Source: Mycosarcoma maydis | Lineage: Eukaryota; Basidiomycota; Ustilaginomycetes; Ustilaginales | NCBI RefSeq assembly: GCF_000328475.2 | Contig: NC_026487.1 | Location: forward strand, 124,001-188,000 | Direction: 5' to 3' | Length of the DNA stretch: 64,000 bases | Notes under the pieces: generated by a model | What the model saw: the letters and a program-made list of their open reading frames with translations, nothing else | The model's database searches: none | Told to the model about the DNA's origin: nothing | In this document: positions 29,370-39,695 of the stretch, piece after piece | Numbering within the stretch: the stretch's first letter is position 1 | Layout: the number at the start of each line of letters is the position of its first letter | Translations under genes and position numbers: made by a program

Positions 29370-31148
29370 TCAGGGTCGGTAGAGGTACATTCTTCCCTCC
29401 CACGGCCTCAACTTGCCTGGCTCACCCTTCTCGAGAGTCTCAACAAGCATCGATGCCTTGTTTCCCCCAGCCTCTTCTGGCACCGTATATTCCTGCGGGC
29501 AGTTGGAGAAATTGAGCACAACAAAGACCCTTTGGCCGTTATCGTCTTCTTGACCACCTTCTGGAATCTTGAGGTATTTCAACACCTGCTGGTTCTCCCT
29601 GTCCAACAGCCTAAACTCTCCTCTCGCAAGCAAGCAGGCATATTCCTTCCTGAGTGCTAGTCCTTTGCGATAAAATGCTAGCACCGACTGGTCGTCTTTC
29701 TCCTGAGCAGCTACGTTGATGCTCGTGTAGTTGTCGTTGGTTCTCATCCAAGGTACAGTGTTCGGATCAGTGCTGAATCCGCCATTTGGCTCTGAGCTCC
29801 ACTGGACTGGTGTGCGTGCGCTGTCCCTGCCTTGCTTATTGATATCTTCGAGTGTCTTTTTCAGCACCTTCTCATCTCCTCCCGAGCGTGTCACTGCATC
29901 TCGGTAATAGTTGACGGCAATTACATCCTTGTACTCTTCGTGAGCCCAAGCCTTTGGCACGTTTGTCATTCCGATCTCTTGTCCTTGGTAGATGTAAAGC
30001 GTTCCGGTGAGACCGATCTCCATCAGTGCGAGCATCTTTCCACTCGCCGCGATAAACTCTGGTCGGTCTGAAGCGTATTTGCTGATGGCTCTGGGCAGAT
30101 CGTGGTTCTCCAAGAACACGGTTGGCCATGCGTCTGTACCCTCAACGTATCGTTGCCACTTTTCCACCACCTCCTTGAGCTCCTGGAGCGAGAACGGATG
30201 CGTCGCATAAAAATCGTTCTCGTCTCTTCCCAGGGTAGAGATATCGAACTGGAAAACTTGGCTCAGTTCGTTGCGTTCTGCCGAGATGTACCGAAGCACG
30301 TCCTCGATCTTTGGCGTGCTCGGTAGCTCGCCCACCGTCATGGCATCGTATTTAGCGAAGATGACACCCATTTCTTGCAGATATTCGTGCATCCTGGGAC
30401 CGTTGCAGAAGACTGTGTCACCCATCTGCCACTCAGCATTAGGATCTGTGATGGGTGCGTCGGGAAAATCCATCGGCTTGCTGTACAGGTTCACCGTGTC
30501 GACTCTGAAACCATTGATGCCTCTTTTAAGCCAGAACTCGATTGTGTCGCTGTACAGCGTGCGTCGACATTCCACGTTACTCCAATTGAGATCGGGCTGT
30601 TGCGGTGTGAAAAGGTGCAGGTAATATTCCTGCGTTGCTTCATCCCACGTCCAAGCAGATTGATTGAGGGCACCTCTCCAATTGTTCGGAGGCCTTCGCT
30701 CGCCCGTCCTGGCATCGTACTTGGCAGGTCGCCAGATATACCAGTCCCTCTTAGGACTGACCTTGCTCTTCTTGGACTCCTGAAACCATGCATGCTGATC
30801 AGAGGTGTGATTGATGACGAGGTCTAGGATGAGCTTGATCTCGCGCGCATGGCATTCACGGATCAGCTCGTCCATGTCCTGCAGCGTACCATAGGGAGCG
30901 TAAACGTTCTGGTAGTCTGAGATATCGTAGCCCATGTCGACTTGGGGAGACTCGTACATCGGTGAGAGCCAGATCGTGTTGACTCCTAGCGATTCGACGT
31001 AGTCGAGCGTCGAGATGATACCCTGAATATCGCCGATACCATCATTGTTGCTGTCCTTGTAAGAAGCAGGCCAGATTTGGTAGACGATGGCATCGCGAAA
31101 CCAAAAGGTGCGCTTGTCCATCGCAGGTAGAGTGGCCATCACGTTCAA
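29370..31148 (-). CDS. GH13 alpha-glucosidase (maltase/isomaltase type)
   Basis: An intronless 592-codon gene; starting at the second Met (ATG at 31139) is equally possible. It opens with FWFRDAIVYQIWPASYKDSN and DGIGDIQGI, typical of the oligo-1,6-glucosidase/maltase branch. Catalytic residues are visible: nucleophile Asp in GFRVDTVNLYS (near 215), acid/base Glu in TVGELPS (near 270) and the transition-state Asp in LENHDLPR (near 347). There is no signal peptide, so the enzyme is probably cytosolic and splits imported maltose- or isomaltose-like sugars. Its length matches the family. No sugar transporter adjoins it. Confidence 0.93.
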   Translation of the reverse strand: MNVMATLPAMDKRTFWFRDAIVYQIWPASYKDSNNDGIGDIQGIISTLDYVESLGVNTIWLSPMYESPQVDMGYDISDYQNVYAPYGTLQDMDELIRECHAREIKLILDLVINHTSDQHAWFQESKKSKVSPKRDWYIWRPAKYDARTGERRPPNNWRGALNQSAWTWDEATQEYYLHLFTPQQPDLNWSNVECRRTLYSDTIEFWLKRGINGFRVDTVNLYSKPMDFPDAPITDPNAEWQMGDTVFCNGPRMHEYLQEMGVIFAKYDAMTVGELPSTPKIEDVLRYISAERNELSQVFQFDISTLGRDENDFYATHPFSLQELKEVVEKWQRYVEGTDAWPTVFLENHDLPRAISKYASDRPEFIAASGKMLALMEIGLTGTLYIYQGQEIGMTNVPKAWAHEEYKDVIAVNYYRDAVTRSGGDEKVLKKTLEDINKQGRDSARTPVQWSSEPNGGFSTDPNTVPWMRTNDNYTSINVAAQEKDDQSVLAFYRKGLALRKEYACLLARGEFRLLDRENQQVLKYLKIPEGGQEDDNGQRVFVVLNFSNCPQEYTVPEEAGGNKASMLVETLEKGEPGKLRPWEGRMYLYRP

Positions 31149-31848
31149 TGGCGTGTCAGAGTATGTGTTTGTCGTGATTCAGGAGGCAGAAGGGGATCGA
31201 ACCGTGTACCACTCTGGCTCTTGGGTATTTTAGCCTTGGAGGTTGGTGCCAAAGCTGCGCACAGGCACCACAAACGCTTGACTCAACTCACTGCGGGGGT
31301 AGAGCAGTGTTTGCCGGTGGGCAAAGAATGCGTGTGCAGAACAAGCTCAAGTTGTCACCGAGCTTCTACCGAATTCAAATGCATCCGCAATAGACGCTGG
31401 GGAACGAGCAATCTCATCGCTCGGTCTAAAGCTGGCCGACAACACAACAGAATTGACCGGCGTGGCGGGGTTCCTGATTCACGAATCATGTGATTGACTG
31501 GGCCGCTCGGTGTGCCAAATACCGATGCCGAAGGCTCTTGAATCAAATCTAACAAATTACCGCAACGTCCGTGGTCCGTGGTCCCATGCATGATGTTCCG
31601 TGTTCCGTGTTCCGTGTTCCGTGTTTGGTGTTTGGTGTATTCCATGGTTCCGGCCGGTAGTGGAGTGGAGGTTGGTCTATGACGATCGCATTCCGATTTT
31701 AGCAGAGAATCGGAATGAGACGCGTTTTGGAAGAAGCCTCTCAGACTTTGGTCGGCATCGCACGGCTCATCTACATGGTCAATCTTGAATCTTGTCACTA
31801 GATCGACTACCACCGACTACCACCTCAATTCAAACATATTAAGCAACA
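31149..31848. promoter_or_regulatory. Divergent intergenic region, alpha-glucosidase and MIC10
   Basis: It holds promoters of both genes. The only clear structure is the 7-bp tandem array at 31594-31635, preceded by two copies of GTCCGTG. No sugar-responsive site can be assigned with confidence. Confidence 0.45.
31594..31635 (+). repeat. 7-bp tandem repeat (TGTTCCG x4, TGTTTGG x2)
   Basis: Six consecutive 7-bp units: four identical TGTTCCG followed by two TGTTTGG. It is about 215 bp upstream of the MIC10 start. Confidence 0.9.
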
Positions 31849-32537
31849 ATGGCATCGCAACAGGCATCCACATCCAGCACGAAGGTGTCTTCCGAGGATA
31901 TTATCTCGCAAAAGGTGAGCTTGTCATTTCCAAACGTGCTCAAGGATGCCAGCGAGCTGACGTGATTGTGGCATTGCTTTTCAATGCTTCTGCCAATGCA
32001 ACTCAAACAGACTGATCTTTGCATCAGCAATGCAGTAGTCAAGACAGGTATCGGATTTTCTGCTGGTGTCGTTCTATCTGTTCTCCTCTTCCGACGTAAG
32101 TCCAAGACGATGTCACAAAGCCTCATTCAAACCACAGCACTTAACTCACCATCTTCTCTAACCCTGCGCCCTTGTTTGACACTAAAGGACGAGCCTTCCC
32201 CGTATGGCTTGGAACTGGATTCGGTCTCGGATCTGCATACACTGATTGCGAGCGCTCGCTCAACCCTGTGGCTGTGCCCGGTGTTCGTGTTATCCCCTCC
32301 TCCTCCACCACATCGATTTCAGCAACCAGCTCGGCACCGCAGACTACATTCGAGAAGCTGCAACAAAAGGCGGGTGAAGCCTTCTCTGCTGCCAAGGCAC
32401 AGGCGGCTGACGGTCTCGAAAAGGCGCAGGACAAGGGCGCCAGCGTTGTCGAAAAGGCGGAGCAGAAGGGCCAGCAGGCTCTCGATGCAGCCAGGGCCGA
32501 GGCGAAGAAGGTCGAGGACAAGGTGCGCAGAGTTTAG
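31849..32537 (+). CDS. MIC10: MICOS subunit Mic10 with long C-terminal extension
   Basis: Three exons (31849-31914, 32011-32095, 32188-32537) join in phase to give 166 residues. The core matches Mic10: SSEDIISQK, a first membrane segment VVKTGIGFSAGVVLSVLLF, a short basic loop (RRR) and a second segment WLGTGFGLGSAY. Both segments keep the glycine-rich G-x-G-x(2)-G pattern needed for oligomers that bend the inner membrane at crista junctions. Typical Mic10 proteins end soon after the second segment, at about 90-100 residues. Here about 90 more follow: a Ser/Thr-rich stretch, then an Ala/Lys/Glu-rich repetitive helix (EKLQQKAGEAFSAAKAQ and similar) resembling apolipoprotein or LEA-type helices. 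A mitochondrial membrane gene follows. Confidence 0.88.
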
Positions 32538-32714
32538 ATTCGGCCCCTAAGCCGTATTCCCATCACCATCTTTCACATTCTGCCCAAGCTAGGGTATCTC
32601 AATACAATCCTATCCTCTATTCATTCGCTCCACAAGATGGAAGCTGTGGTTGCTTTCTCAGCCCGGAAGCGCTGACAGCAAAAGGGCACTGACCATGTTG
32701 GCTTCGATACACCT

Positions 32715-33174
32715 ATGGTGAATCGTGCCGCTTCGTGCCGCTTGTCTACATGTTTCGCAACGCGATCGATGCTCTCCTGGCGAGTTGAGATGGAAAGCTG
32801 CAGAAAATCGATACGAGAGAGTGGCTGTGTTGACATCTGTCTGCCACTTTCTTTCCCATTCATCTTTTCTTTTCCTTTGCGATACGATGCTTGCTGCTGA
32901 TTTTGCATAGTATCGCATCCATTCGACGCTCGAGCCCACGGCATCGGCGGCGACTCGGCGCCTACCGGGCTCCGACTGCCTCGCGTGTCGTCTCACAGGA
33001 TTTGCTGCCATGACGGGTCTGGGCACCTACTCATTCGTCGAGGCATACCGCATGGGTACGTTTCGGCGCTATCCATTACCTGTGGGCGTCAAACCAAGGC
33101 CATTGTGGGGTGCTAGCCTTGTTGTGTTTGGAGTAGGATGCATCGGTGCGGGTGTGATTAGACTTGGTTTTTAG
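32715..33174 (+). CDS. Small DUF4536 (DMAC1-like) membrane protein, 5' end uncertain
   Basis: The open exon 32911-33174 encodes DCLACRLTG, a hydrophobic segment (FAAMTGLGTYSFVEA), a short Arg/Pro-rich loop and a second segment (LVVFGVGCIGAGVIRLGF), then stops. This cysteine-then-two-helix layout fits DUF4536, whose animal member DMAC1 helps assemble the distal membrane arm of complex I. No in-frame ATG precedes DCLACR inside that exon. The best solution I find is a start codon at 32715-32717 followed directly by an intron (GTGAAT to CATAG, 32718-32910), which keeps phase and gives about 88 residues. The exon is well supported; the start is tentative. It lies close behind MIC10 on the same strand. 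Confidence 0.65.
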
Positions 33175-33471
33175 GGTTTCGCCCAAGCTCTGAGCCACAT
33201 TGTGGGTGAAATTAAGTCTCGTTCCCACACACCGTGGTCGAGGGGTGCAACAGTGCAGAGAAAGCCGACTACCGTTCTGCAATCAGGTTGATGAAGATGA
33301 GGGCGACAAACTCATGACTAGGTGAAACGAGACACACAGAGAGAGGCGCTTAGCATCCAACGTTTGAGAAGTTCACGAGGCTTCCACTGAGCTTGGCTAA
33401 AAAGCCTCTGCTACCTCTCCTGCCGAATCTGCTACAGCTACTCCATCAACGACAGTCCATTCTTGGTCACG

Positions 33472-33741
33472 ATGCTGAAAATGTTGACGCACAATGCTCT
33501 CATCACCATCACCACGCTCGCCTGCCTCATCGTTTTGAGTGGAGCAGCCCCGATCGATGCGATACTGGAAGACACCGATGTGCTAACTCACAGAGGACCT
33601 CAGATCACAAATCCAGGGGCAAGGGCCGGTAGAAGCGGGCTAGTGTTGCAAAGGCACACACCTTCGTCATCTGCCATTGTCAAACACGTCAAACCTGCTT
33701 GCAACGGTTCCATATGCAACCATGCAGCCTTTTTTGAATGA
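33472..33741 (+). CDS. Candidate small secreted protein
   Basis: An ATG at 33472 (or 33463) opens a frame of about 90 residues with a good signal-peptide profile: basic-poor MLKMLTHNA, a hydrophobic LITITTLACLIVLSG core and an AAP/AP cleavage region. The mature part is short, without hydrophobic segments, and has two cysteines (CNGSIC). I recognise no family. Small cysteine-containing secreted proteins are common in smut fungi, and some are effectors, but this one has no proven role. Coding status rests on the signal peptide alone. Confidence 0.45.
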   Translation: MLKMLTHNALITITTLACLIVLSGAAPIDAILEDTDVLTHRGPQITNPGARAGRSGLVLQRHTPSSSAIVKHVKPACNGSICNHAAFFE

Positions 33742-34911
33742 ATCGAACAACTCTTGGCAAGAAGAGGAGAGGAGAGCAAGATGGGGTAAGGAGAGGCAAG
33801 CGACTGCCCTTCAGAGACGACTCGAAAACAAGAACAAGTCGGATGTCGAGCCTTCCTGGCACGCGAGCGCCGCTGAGCTATTCTTCCGATCTCAATGTAC
33901 CAGTCAAGCTTATGCGCAAATTCAACGTACAGCTGCCTTGCTCCTTGAGCTCGTAAAACGATAATCTCGGGGTGCACATGCAAATCGCTCGACGAAGGGG
34001 TGTCTCATGGACAGATTTGAGAACGACTTGAGACGAAAAGAGAGTAAAAGAGATTTACGATTCGCGTCCCGCTCCGCATATGAGCTGCACGAGGCGGACA
34101 AACTCTGTGCATTACTCATGCTGTTCCTGTATCGCCTCCGGACTTTCTCACCCTGTGCCAACATGAAAACGGAGTGCCATAAACATCAAAAGCCTCCGAG
34201 ATCGAATAGACCCTAAGCAGCAAAGCCACGATTGTAAGGCTGCTGGTGCTAAAATCTGCTCAGTGCACAGTCATGAGTGTGGCAGTTCACCCGAACAACG
34301 TCGCTGACGAAACAGCGAGTCGACTCGACAATTGGAGCTCGCGAGGAGAGGGATGGCGTATAGGTAGGCATGTCTCAGAACGGACGATGAGCATAAAACG
34401 ACATGCAAAGTGTTCACACGGTAAAAGAACTGAGATTCAAATCTCAAATCTCGAATACGACGCCACGGGAGCAAAAAAAACGCTTCGGTTACCCTTGCTG
34501 GTTTCCCTTTCTTGTCTGTCGCCAACAGCTGCTCAACCTGGCAAGTGACGCGGTATGGCGACCACGCTTGGCAAACGGACCCACGCCAAGCAGTTACGAG
34601 TGGAAGAGATTCAGTCGCTGCTCTATCAACCAACGCGACGTCCCTTCTGCCAGGGTCCGAATCAGGGTTCAGCGGTTCTGCTGCTATTTCCCCCCCGTGC
34701 CACTCTTAGCCGCTTTCGGTGATGCTGTATAACCGCGCGCAGGCGATTCGTTGTTGATGGTTTGTGTTGTCCCTGTCCGGCTGCAGGAGCCAGTGCTGGG
34801 TCATCTGAATTCGGAACACGATGGCACAAGAATTGAAGCTTCGACTCCTTCCTCTGACTGTCAGTCCTATACAGCCGTCTTGACTTTGGCGGGCCCGTTC
34901 GTCTGACGGAG
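33742..34911. other. Intergenic region without recognised genes
   Basis: Several overlapping short frames on both strands (33.7-34.9 kb) lack family motifs and I do not call them. No tandem repeat or motif cluster stands out. Confidence 0.5.
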
Positions 34912-35037
34912 TTGATGGGCATTGAAAGCAGAGTGCCACTTTTCACAGAGTCCCTTAGACGCCTACTTCCAAGGTTTGGAAAGGATATGGGTACAATATA
35001 TACTCATCGCTCGTCCTCGACCCCTTATCCTGCCGGC

Positions 35038-36324
35038 ATGACTTTCCCTACCAGGCCGTCAACGCCTTCTTACAGCATGCCGGCTACCAAGACCAAGGTC
35101 GAGGCCAAAGGTCTGCGTGACGAGTCGCACACCATGCACAAGTCGAACTCGTCCATGATCCGCCTCACCGCTCAGCTCATGCAGCAGAACCGACCGCAGG
35201 TCGCCGTCAATATCGCCCTCTTCTTTATCTTTCTGGTCGACTTTTGGCTGACGAGTTTCAATGTTTTCCATAGTGCGCTCATCAAGCTGGGCGTCATCAA
35301 CCCGTTGCCTGAGAACTGCGTGCCTCCTGCCTTCTCACCCACCAGTCCTCCCTCATTTGCCCAGTGGCCGTTGACACATATCTACTGCCGTCTCATTCAC
35401 ATCTACAACTTCGTCACCAGCTACAGTGAAGACGAAAGGCTACACCATGATCTCTACTGTAGGAAGCCTAAGAACGACTGGATCCGCGACTGGGCCTACT
35501 GGGACGGCATTGGACACAAGGGCGAATGGGGAGCGCCGTATCCTGCCAGGGACAATGACAGTCGCTGCCCTTGCCCAGGCCTCAACGTGCTTGCAACACA
35601 CGGACTCATCCATCAGTCCGGTCGCAAAGTTGCTGCTTCCAAGATGGTTGTGGCCCTCTCTCGAGCATTCAACATTGCGCCGACCATGGCGCTGCAGCTC
35701 TACTCTCCACTGTTCCCCGTATTCAGCGAGCGGGCACATATCTTTGATCTCGAGTCCATCGGTATCGCCAACATTATCGAACACGACGCGAGTCTGTTGC
35801 GACCCGACTACCATTTAGCCGACTGGCACAAGGATCCCAAAGCCATGTCGCGACCGCACCAGGACATGATCGACCGATGGTTCCCCGCGCCAACCAAGCA
35901 TGGTAAAGTGAAAGCAGACCTGACTGATCGCGACTTTGCTGAGGCCGTCTGCATCCGTCGCAGCGAGTCGCGTAAGCACAATCGTCAGTACAGCTCCAAC
36001 GTGGTTCAGAGCTTGATTGGATCCGGGAGCTGTTGCTTGATGCTCAACGTGTTTGGCGGTAAGGTACTCGATCTGCGCGAGATGGCAGGAAGTGTCGAGC
36101 ACGATCTGCCCGGAGTCAGGACCACGCGCGCGGGACTCGAGTACGGATATGAGCGTATCCCAGCCAGAACCATCAACGCCAAGAAGGGCTCCGAGTGCTG
36201 TCCTATTGTTTCAACCACACAAAAGCAACGGTGGCAACCAGCCACAGCTAAATGGTACTTTGGAATGACCATTTTCTATGCGCTTTGGACTACATTCAAG
36301 ATCGAGATGCGCGCAAGAGCATAG
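35038..36324 (+). CDS. Heme-thiolate peroxidase (chloroperoxidase/peroxygenase family), membrane-anchored
   Basis: The frame opens at 34912; the ATG at 35038 gives 428 residues, and the true start among several ATGs is uncertain. The heme site is RCPCPGLNVLATHG, with the proximal Cys ligand of the PCP motif, and the acid/base pair is in EHDAS, as in unspecific peroxygenases and chloroperoxidases. These enzymes use H2O2 to oxygenate or halogenate organic compounds. Most fungal members are secreted. This one instead has an inner hydrophobic segment (VNIALFFIFLVDFWL, about 56-73 from this start) preceded by a hydrophilic tail, suggesting a type II membrane anchor. A second weak hydrophobic stretch (YFGMTIFYALWTTF) ends the protein. 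Substrate unknown. Confidence 0.85.
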   Translation: MTFPTRPSTPSYSMPATKTKVEAKGLRDESHTMHKSNSSMIRLTAQLMQQNRPQVAVNIALFFIFLVDFWLTSFNVFHSALIKLGVINPLPENCVPPAFSPTSPPSFAQWPLTHIYCRLIHIYNFVTSYSEDERLHHDLYCRKPKNDWIRDWAYWDGIGHKGEWGAPYPARDNDSRCPCPGLNVLATHGLIHQSGRKVAASKMVVALSRAFNIAPTMALQLYSPLFPVFSERAHIFDLESIGIANIIEHDASLLRPDYHLADWHKDPKAMSRPHQDMIDRWFPAPTKHGKVKADLTDRDFAEAVCIRRSESRKHNRQYSSNVVQSLIGSGSCCLMLNVFGGKVLDLREMAGSVEHDLPGVRTTRAGLEYGYERIPARTINAKKGSECCPIVSTTQKQRWQPATAKWYFGMTIFYALWTTFKIEMRARA

Positions 36325-36974
36325 ACATGTGTCATCCTCGCTGTGGTCTAGACGCCCAATTGATCATAGCTGCTGTTAAAATACTGCTTCCAGATTCAGT
36401 CACAGCACTCGTGTCAGCATTGCGAGACAGAATCAATCAACTGTGAAAGCACAAACAATATCTCCTGTGTCTGTCGATGAGGAGTCAAGTTTTTGAGGCA
36501 ACAAAGATGATCGTGTAGAAACAAACACGAATGGCGACATGGTGCTTACTTCTCTTCCGCACACAATCGTGAATCACTCTGACAACGCGAGAAGAAGGGC
36601 CGTGGACGTAGGGAAACGTGAGTTAGCGAGTGCGCTAAGTCGTGAGCTGGCTCGAAATTTTTCGTGATTCGTGAATCACGGATGTGATTTTGTTGTCTGG
36701 TCCAACTATACTCACGACTCCTGTGACTGCTGTCCTGAACTCGTGACAGTTCTTACTGCGCTGGGCTCCAAGTTCAGCTAACTTACTTTCACTTTTTGGA
36801 ATTTCCTCCACTCACGACTTTTCTTCGACAGCTCACTCACGCAACTCTCCGAAGCCGACCAACAAAGACACCTTTGCGCCTTCTGTGTTCATCTGAAGCA
36901 CGTTCTTGCTCCCACCAAGGTCTCTCAACTTCGCCGTTCATGGTGGCTACTACTATCACCCGGTAAAATTGACC
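36325..36974. other. Intergenic region, motif cluster
   Basis: No gene is supported. A CACGATT/AATCGTG cluster lies at about 36655-36695, and single words occur elsewhere. It holds the promoter of the exonuclease gene. Confidence 0.5.
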
Positions 36975-38990
36975 ATGTTCAAGCCATTAGGCTTGTTGGC
37001 AAAGCTGCCTTGCCCTGATCACGCCAAAGGTGAATGTGAGGCCAACAGAGGCATGTGTCCCTTTTCTCACAACCCGACTCCTGCCCCGGAAAGCATCAGT
37101 GCGACACCAGCAGCATCATCCGGTCGAGTTGCGCTCCAAGGCGCCATGCCTCTACGCACCAATGCTGCAAATGCACCCACTTCCTCGACAAGGGACTTGA
37201 AACGACCGGCACCCAGCTCCTCTACTGCATCCACGAAAGCAAGCGTCAACTCCAACGATTCTTCTGCATCTGCACTACCCTTCAAGAAAGCCAAGAACGC
37301 CTATTCAGCCAACAAGCTCCATGCGTCACCTTCTTCTGTGAGCTCTGCTTCTACATCCAAGACGGCAAGTGCCAGCAACGAGTGGTCTCTGGTCGGCCAT
37401 CATCCACCCAAGATCGGATTCAAGGATCACCCAGCTTCCGCCAAGATACCACTCTCAGCTCGACAGAACGGCCTTCAAGCTCTCTTCAATGGCTTCGTCT
37501 CGGCCTACGAGCCTATTTTACAAAGTACGGATCCTATTGTAGCAGGAATTGGTCAGAAGCTCTGCCGTGATCATGCACTAGCCCAAGAGCTCGAGCATTT
37601 CGCCAAAGTAGACAAGCACACCTACAAGAACAGCTGTATCACGCTGCTCACCAGTCTCAAAAAGCGAGATAGGCAAGTACTCGAGCGCGCTGCAACTGCT
37701 GCAGCTAACGAGGCAAGAAAACATCAAGGCAACCCCGATCTGCACCAGAAGGTTATGAGGGTGTTGTTCGACGAATGTACCGAAACGGGTACTGTCTCTC
37801 AGGTAGACGCCAAGAGGAAAGCGGTGCACGAGAGGCAGACGGGGAAGCTGGACCGTGCCAGGCTTGAGAACGCTCACTTCGTTTGCCCAGTCGACCAGCT
37901 AGAAAAGTACGAGTATACTGCCGTGATTCCTCCAGAGTGGCAAAACGAAGGAAGCACTAAGCCGGACGCTGTAGGTGAAATCAAAGAGTGCGAGCGCTGC
38001 GGCAAAAAGTACACCGTTGGAGGCGAACTGAACGAAGCGGGAACGGAGAGGAAGGGTCAGAACCCAAAAGAGTGCGGCTATCATTGGGGAAAACGACGCT
38101 ACGAAAAGCAGAGTGGGACCAAGGGCCGTGTTCAGATCTGGACATGCTGTAACAAGGCGGTTGGAAGCAATACGCTGGGCGACGACAGTTGCTGTTATGG
38201 CCCGCACGTCTTCAAAGAGACGGCAGGACTCGATTTACATCGCAGAGAGGCTTTTATCACGACCAAGGAGCTCATCGAATCGACCAGGAACGAGTCGAGC
38301 TTGACCGCACAACTCGACATTGTAGCGCTCGATTGCGAACTGAGCTATACCACTGCTGGGCTCACATTGACAAGATTGACGCTGGTGGACGAGGAAGGCG
38401 AGATGATTCTGGACGAGCTAGTACGCACACGCACCGACATTGTCGACTACAACACACGGTTTTCAGGTATCACGCCGGAAGAGTACGAAGAAAAGGCCGT
38501 CTTTACGCTTGAGCAGGTGCGCAAGACCATGGCGCAGTTTGTTGGTGAGAACACCATCCTCGTCGGCCATGGACTGGAGAACGATTTGCGGGCCATCCGA
38601 TTGGTGCACGACAAGGTAGTAGATACGGTGATGCTGTATCCTCACGCTCGTGGCTTTCCATTTCGAACATCGTTGCGTGACCTCACGGCAAAATATCTGG
38701 GCAAGATCATTCAGAATCAAACCAGTCTTGGCCACTCTTCGCTGGAGGACGCAAGGATGTCGCTGGAGCTAGTGCGCTACAAGATGGTCAACGACCCCAC
38801 TTCACCCTTTGCCAGCCAGGAGACTCATGACAACAGTGTCAAGGTAGCAAGAGCGACGGGTGTAGCTGTCCAAGGAGGTCTGTCCACAACAGGTCAAGGC
38901 GAGAGTCGATCGACGCAAGCTCCTGTTCGCTCGAGTCTCTTCGGGGCATCCTTGGCCAATGACAGTGCACGTTCGATCTTTCAAAAGTAG
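36975..38990 (+). CDS. REX3: RNA exonuclease of the Rex3/REXO1 type
   Basis: Intronless; 671 residues from the ATG at 36975 (GACCATG context), with 23 further in-frame codons upstream. It begins with MFKPLGLLAKLPC and a CCCH zinc finger (C-x8-C-x5-C-x3-H, about 13-33). After a Ser/Ala-rich linker a second Cys/His-rich zone follows (ECERCGKKY ... CCNKAVG ... DDSCCYGPHVF). The DEDDh exonuclease domain closes the protein: ALDCELSY (near 450), VGHGLENDLRAI (near 532) and HSSLEDARMS (near 587). All five catalytic residues are present. Family members trim 3' ends of structured RNAs such as the MRP RNA and snoRNAs in the nucleus. Confidence 0.88.
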   Translation: MFKPLGLLAKLPCPDHAKGECEANRGMCPFSHNPTPAPESISATPAASSGRVALQGAMPLRTNAANAPTSSTRDLKRPAPSSSTASTKASVNSNDSSASALPFKKAKNAYSANKLHASPSSVSSASTSKTASASNEWSLVGHHPPKIGFKDHPASAKIPLSARQNGLQALFNGFVSAYEPILQSTDPIVAGIGQKLCRDHALAQELEHFAKVDKHTYKNSCITLLTSLKKRDRQVLERAATAAANEARKHQGNPDLHQKVMRVLFDECTETGTVSQVDAKRKAVHERQTGKLDRARLENAHFVCPVDQLEKYEYTAVIPPEWQNEGSTKPDAVGEIKECERCGKKYTVGGELNEAGTERKGQNPKECGYHWGKRRYEKQSGTKGRVQIWTCCNKAVGSNTLGDDSCCYGPHVFKETAGLDLHRREAFITTKELIESTRNESSLTAQLDIVALDCELSYTTAGLTLTRLTLVDEEGEMILDELVRTRTDIVDYNTRFSGITPEEYEEKAVFTLEQVRKTMAQFVGENTILVGHGLENDLRAIRLVHDKVVDTVMLYPHARGFPFRTSLRDLTAKYLGKIIQNQTSLGHSSLEDARMSLELVRYKMVNDPTSPFASQETHDNSVKVARATGVAVQGGLSTTGQGESRSTQAPVRSSLFGASLANDSARSIFQK

Positions 38991-39695
38991 TGTAACTCGA
39001 GCGTAGGTGTGTCCTCATGCACATAGTCAGGCGAAGCACCTTGACCTTTGTTCTAGTGGCGTCGTATAGCGTTGTCAGCAAGCACAGTGACACCACCATT
39101 CCTCCTACAAATGGAGACCCGATTTAATGGTCCATGCAAGGTCAGAATCGGGGCCATGTGGTCGTGCGAGTTTGGAGTTTTTCGAGAAGTCGTGAGAGTG
39201 GCGAAACCTGAGTCCAGCGGGAGTTAATTACCCGTCTTCCGCGCACTCTTCGTGGATTTTCAACTGCGTGCTGAGCTGCAACTCCTGTTGCATCGTGTAC
39301 ACTTTCAGGTTGGGGACTAAGCCGTGAGTTATTCACGAAATTATTCGTGATTAAATCACAAAGTAGTCTCGAAATTTGTGAAATCGGGAAAATCGCTCAG
39401 CTGAGCTGAATTTGGCAGTATCACGTATGTCACGCTCCTTCTCCTCCTCCGCTTCGTCGTTGTTCACCTTCAACTCCGCGTTCGTCCATACTCTTCCTCC
39501 CTCTCTCCCACGTCCACATCCTACCACCTTTCCTTTCATGCAGCGAATGAGCTTCTGAAGCAGCCGCGTTACTCCCGAAGCGCGAATCAGCTGTCCACTT
39601 GCATCCTCGGCGACGCATTCACCTTCTACCTCCACCTCGGCCATTGACGCATATCCGCTTCTGGTCTCCCTCAAGCGGATGATCTAGAACGAGTC
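38991..39695. other. Intergenic region, exonuclease to SUMO ligase
   Basis: No gene is supported. A few CACGAAT/GTGATT words occur near 39330-39360. A pyrimidine-rich stretch at about 39425-39540 lies upstream of the next start, as is usual for promoters in this genome. Confidence 0.45.
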
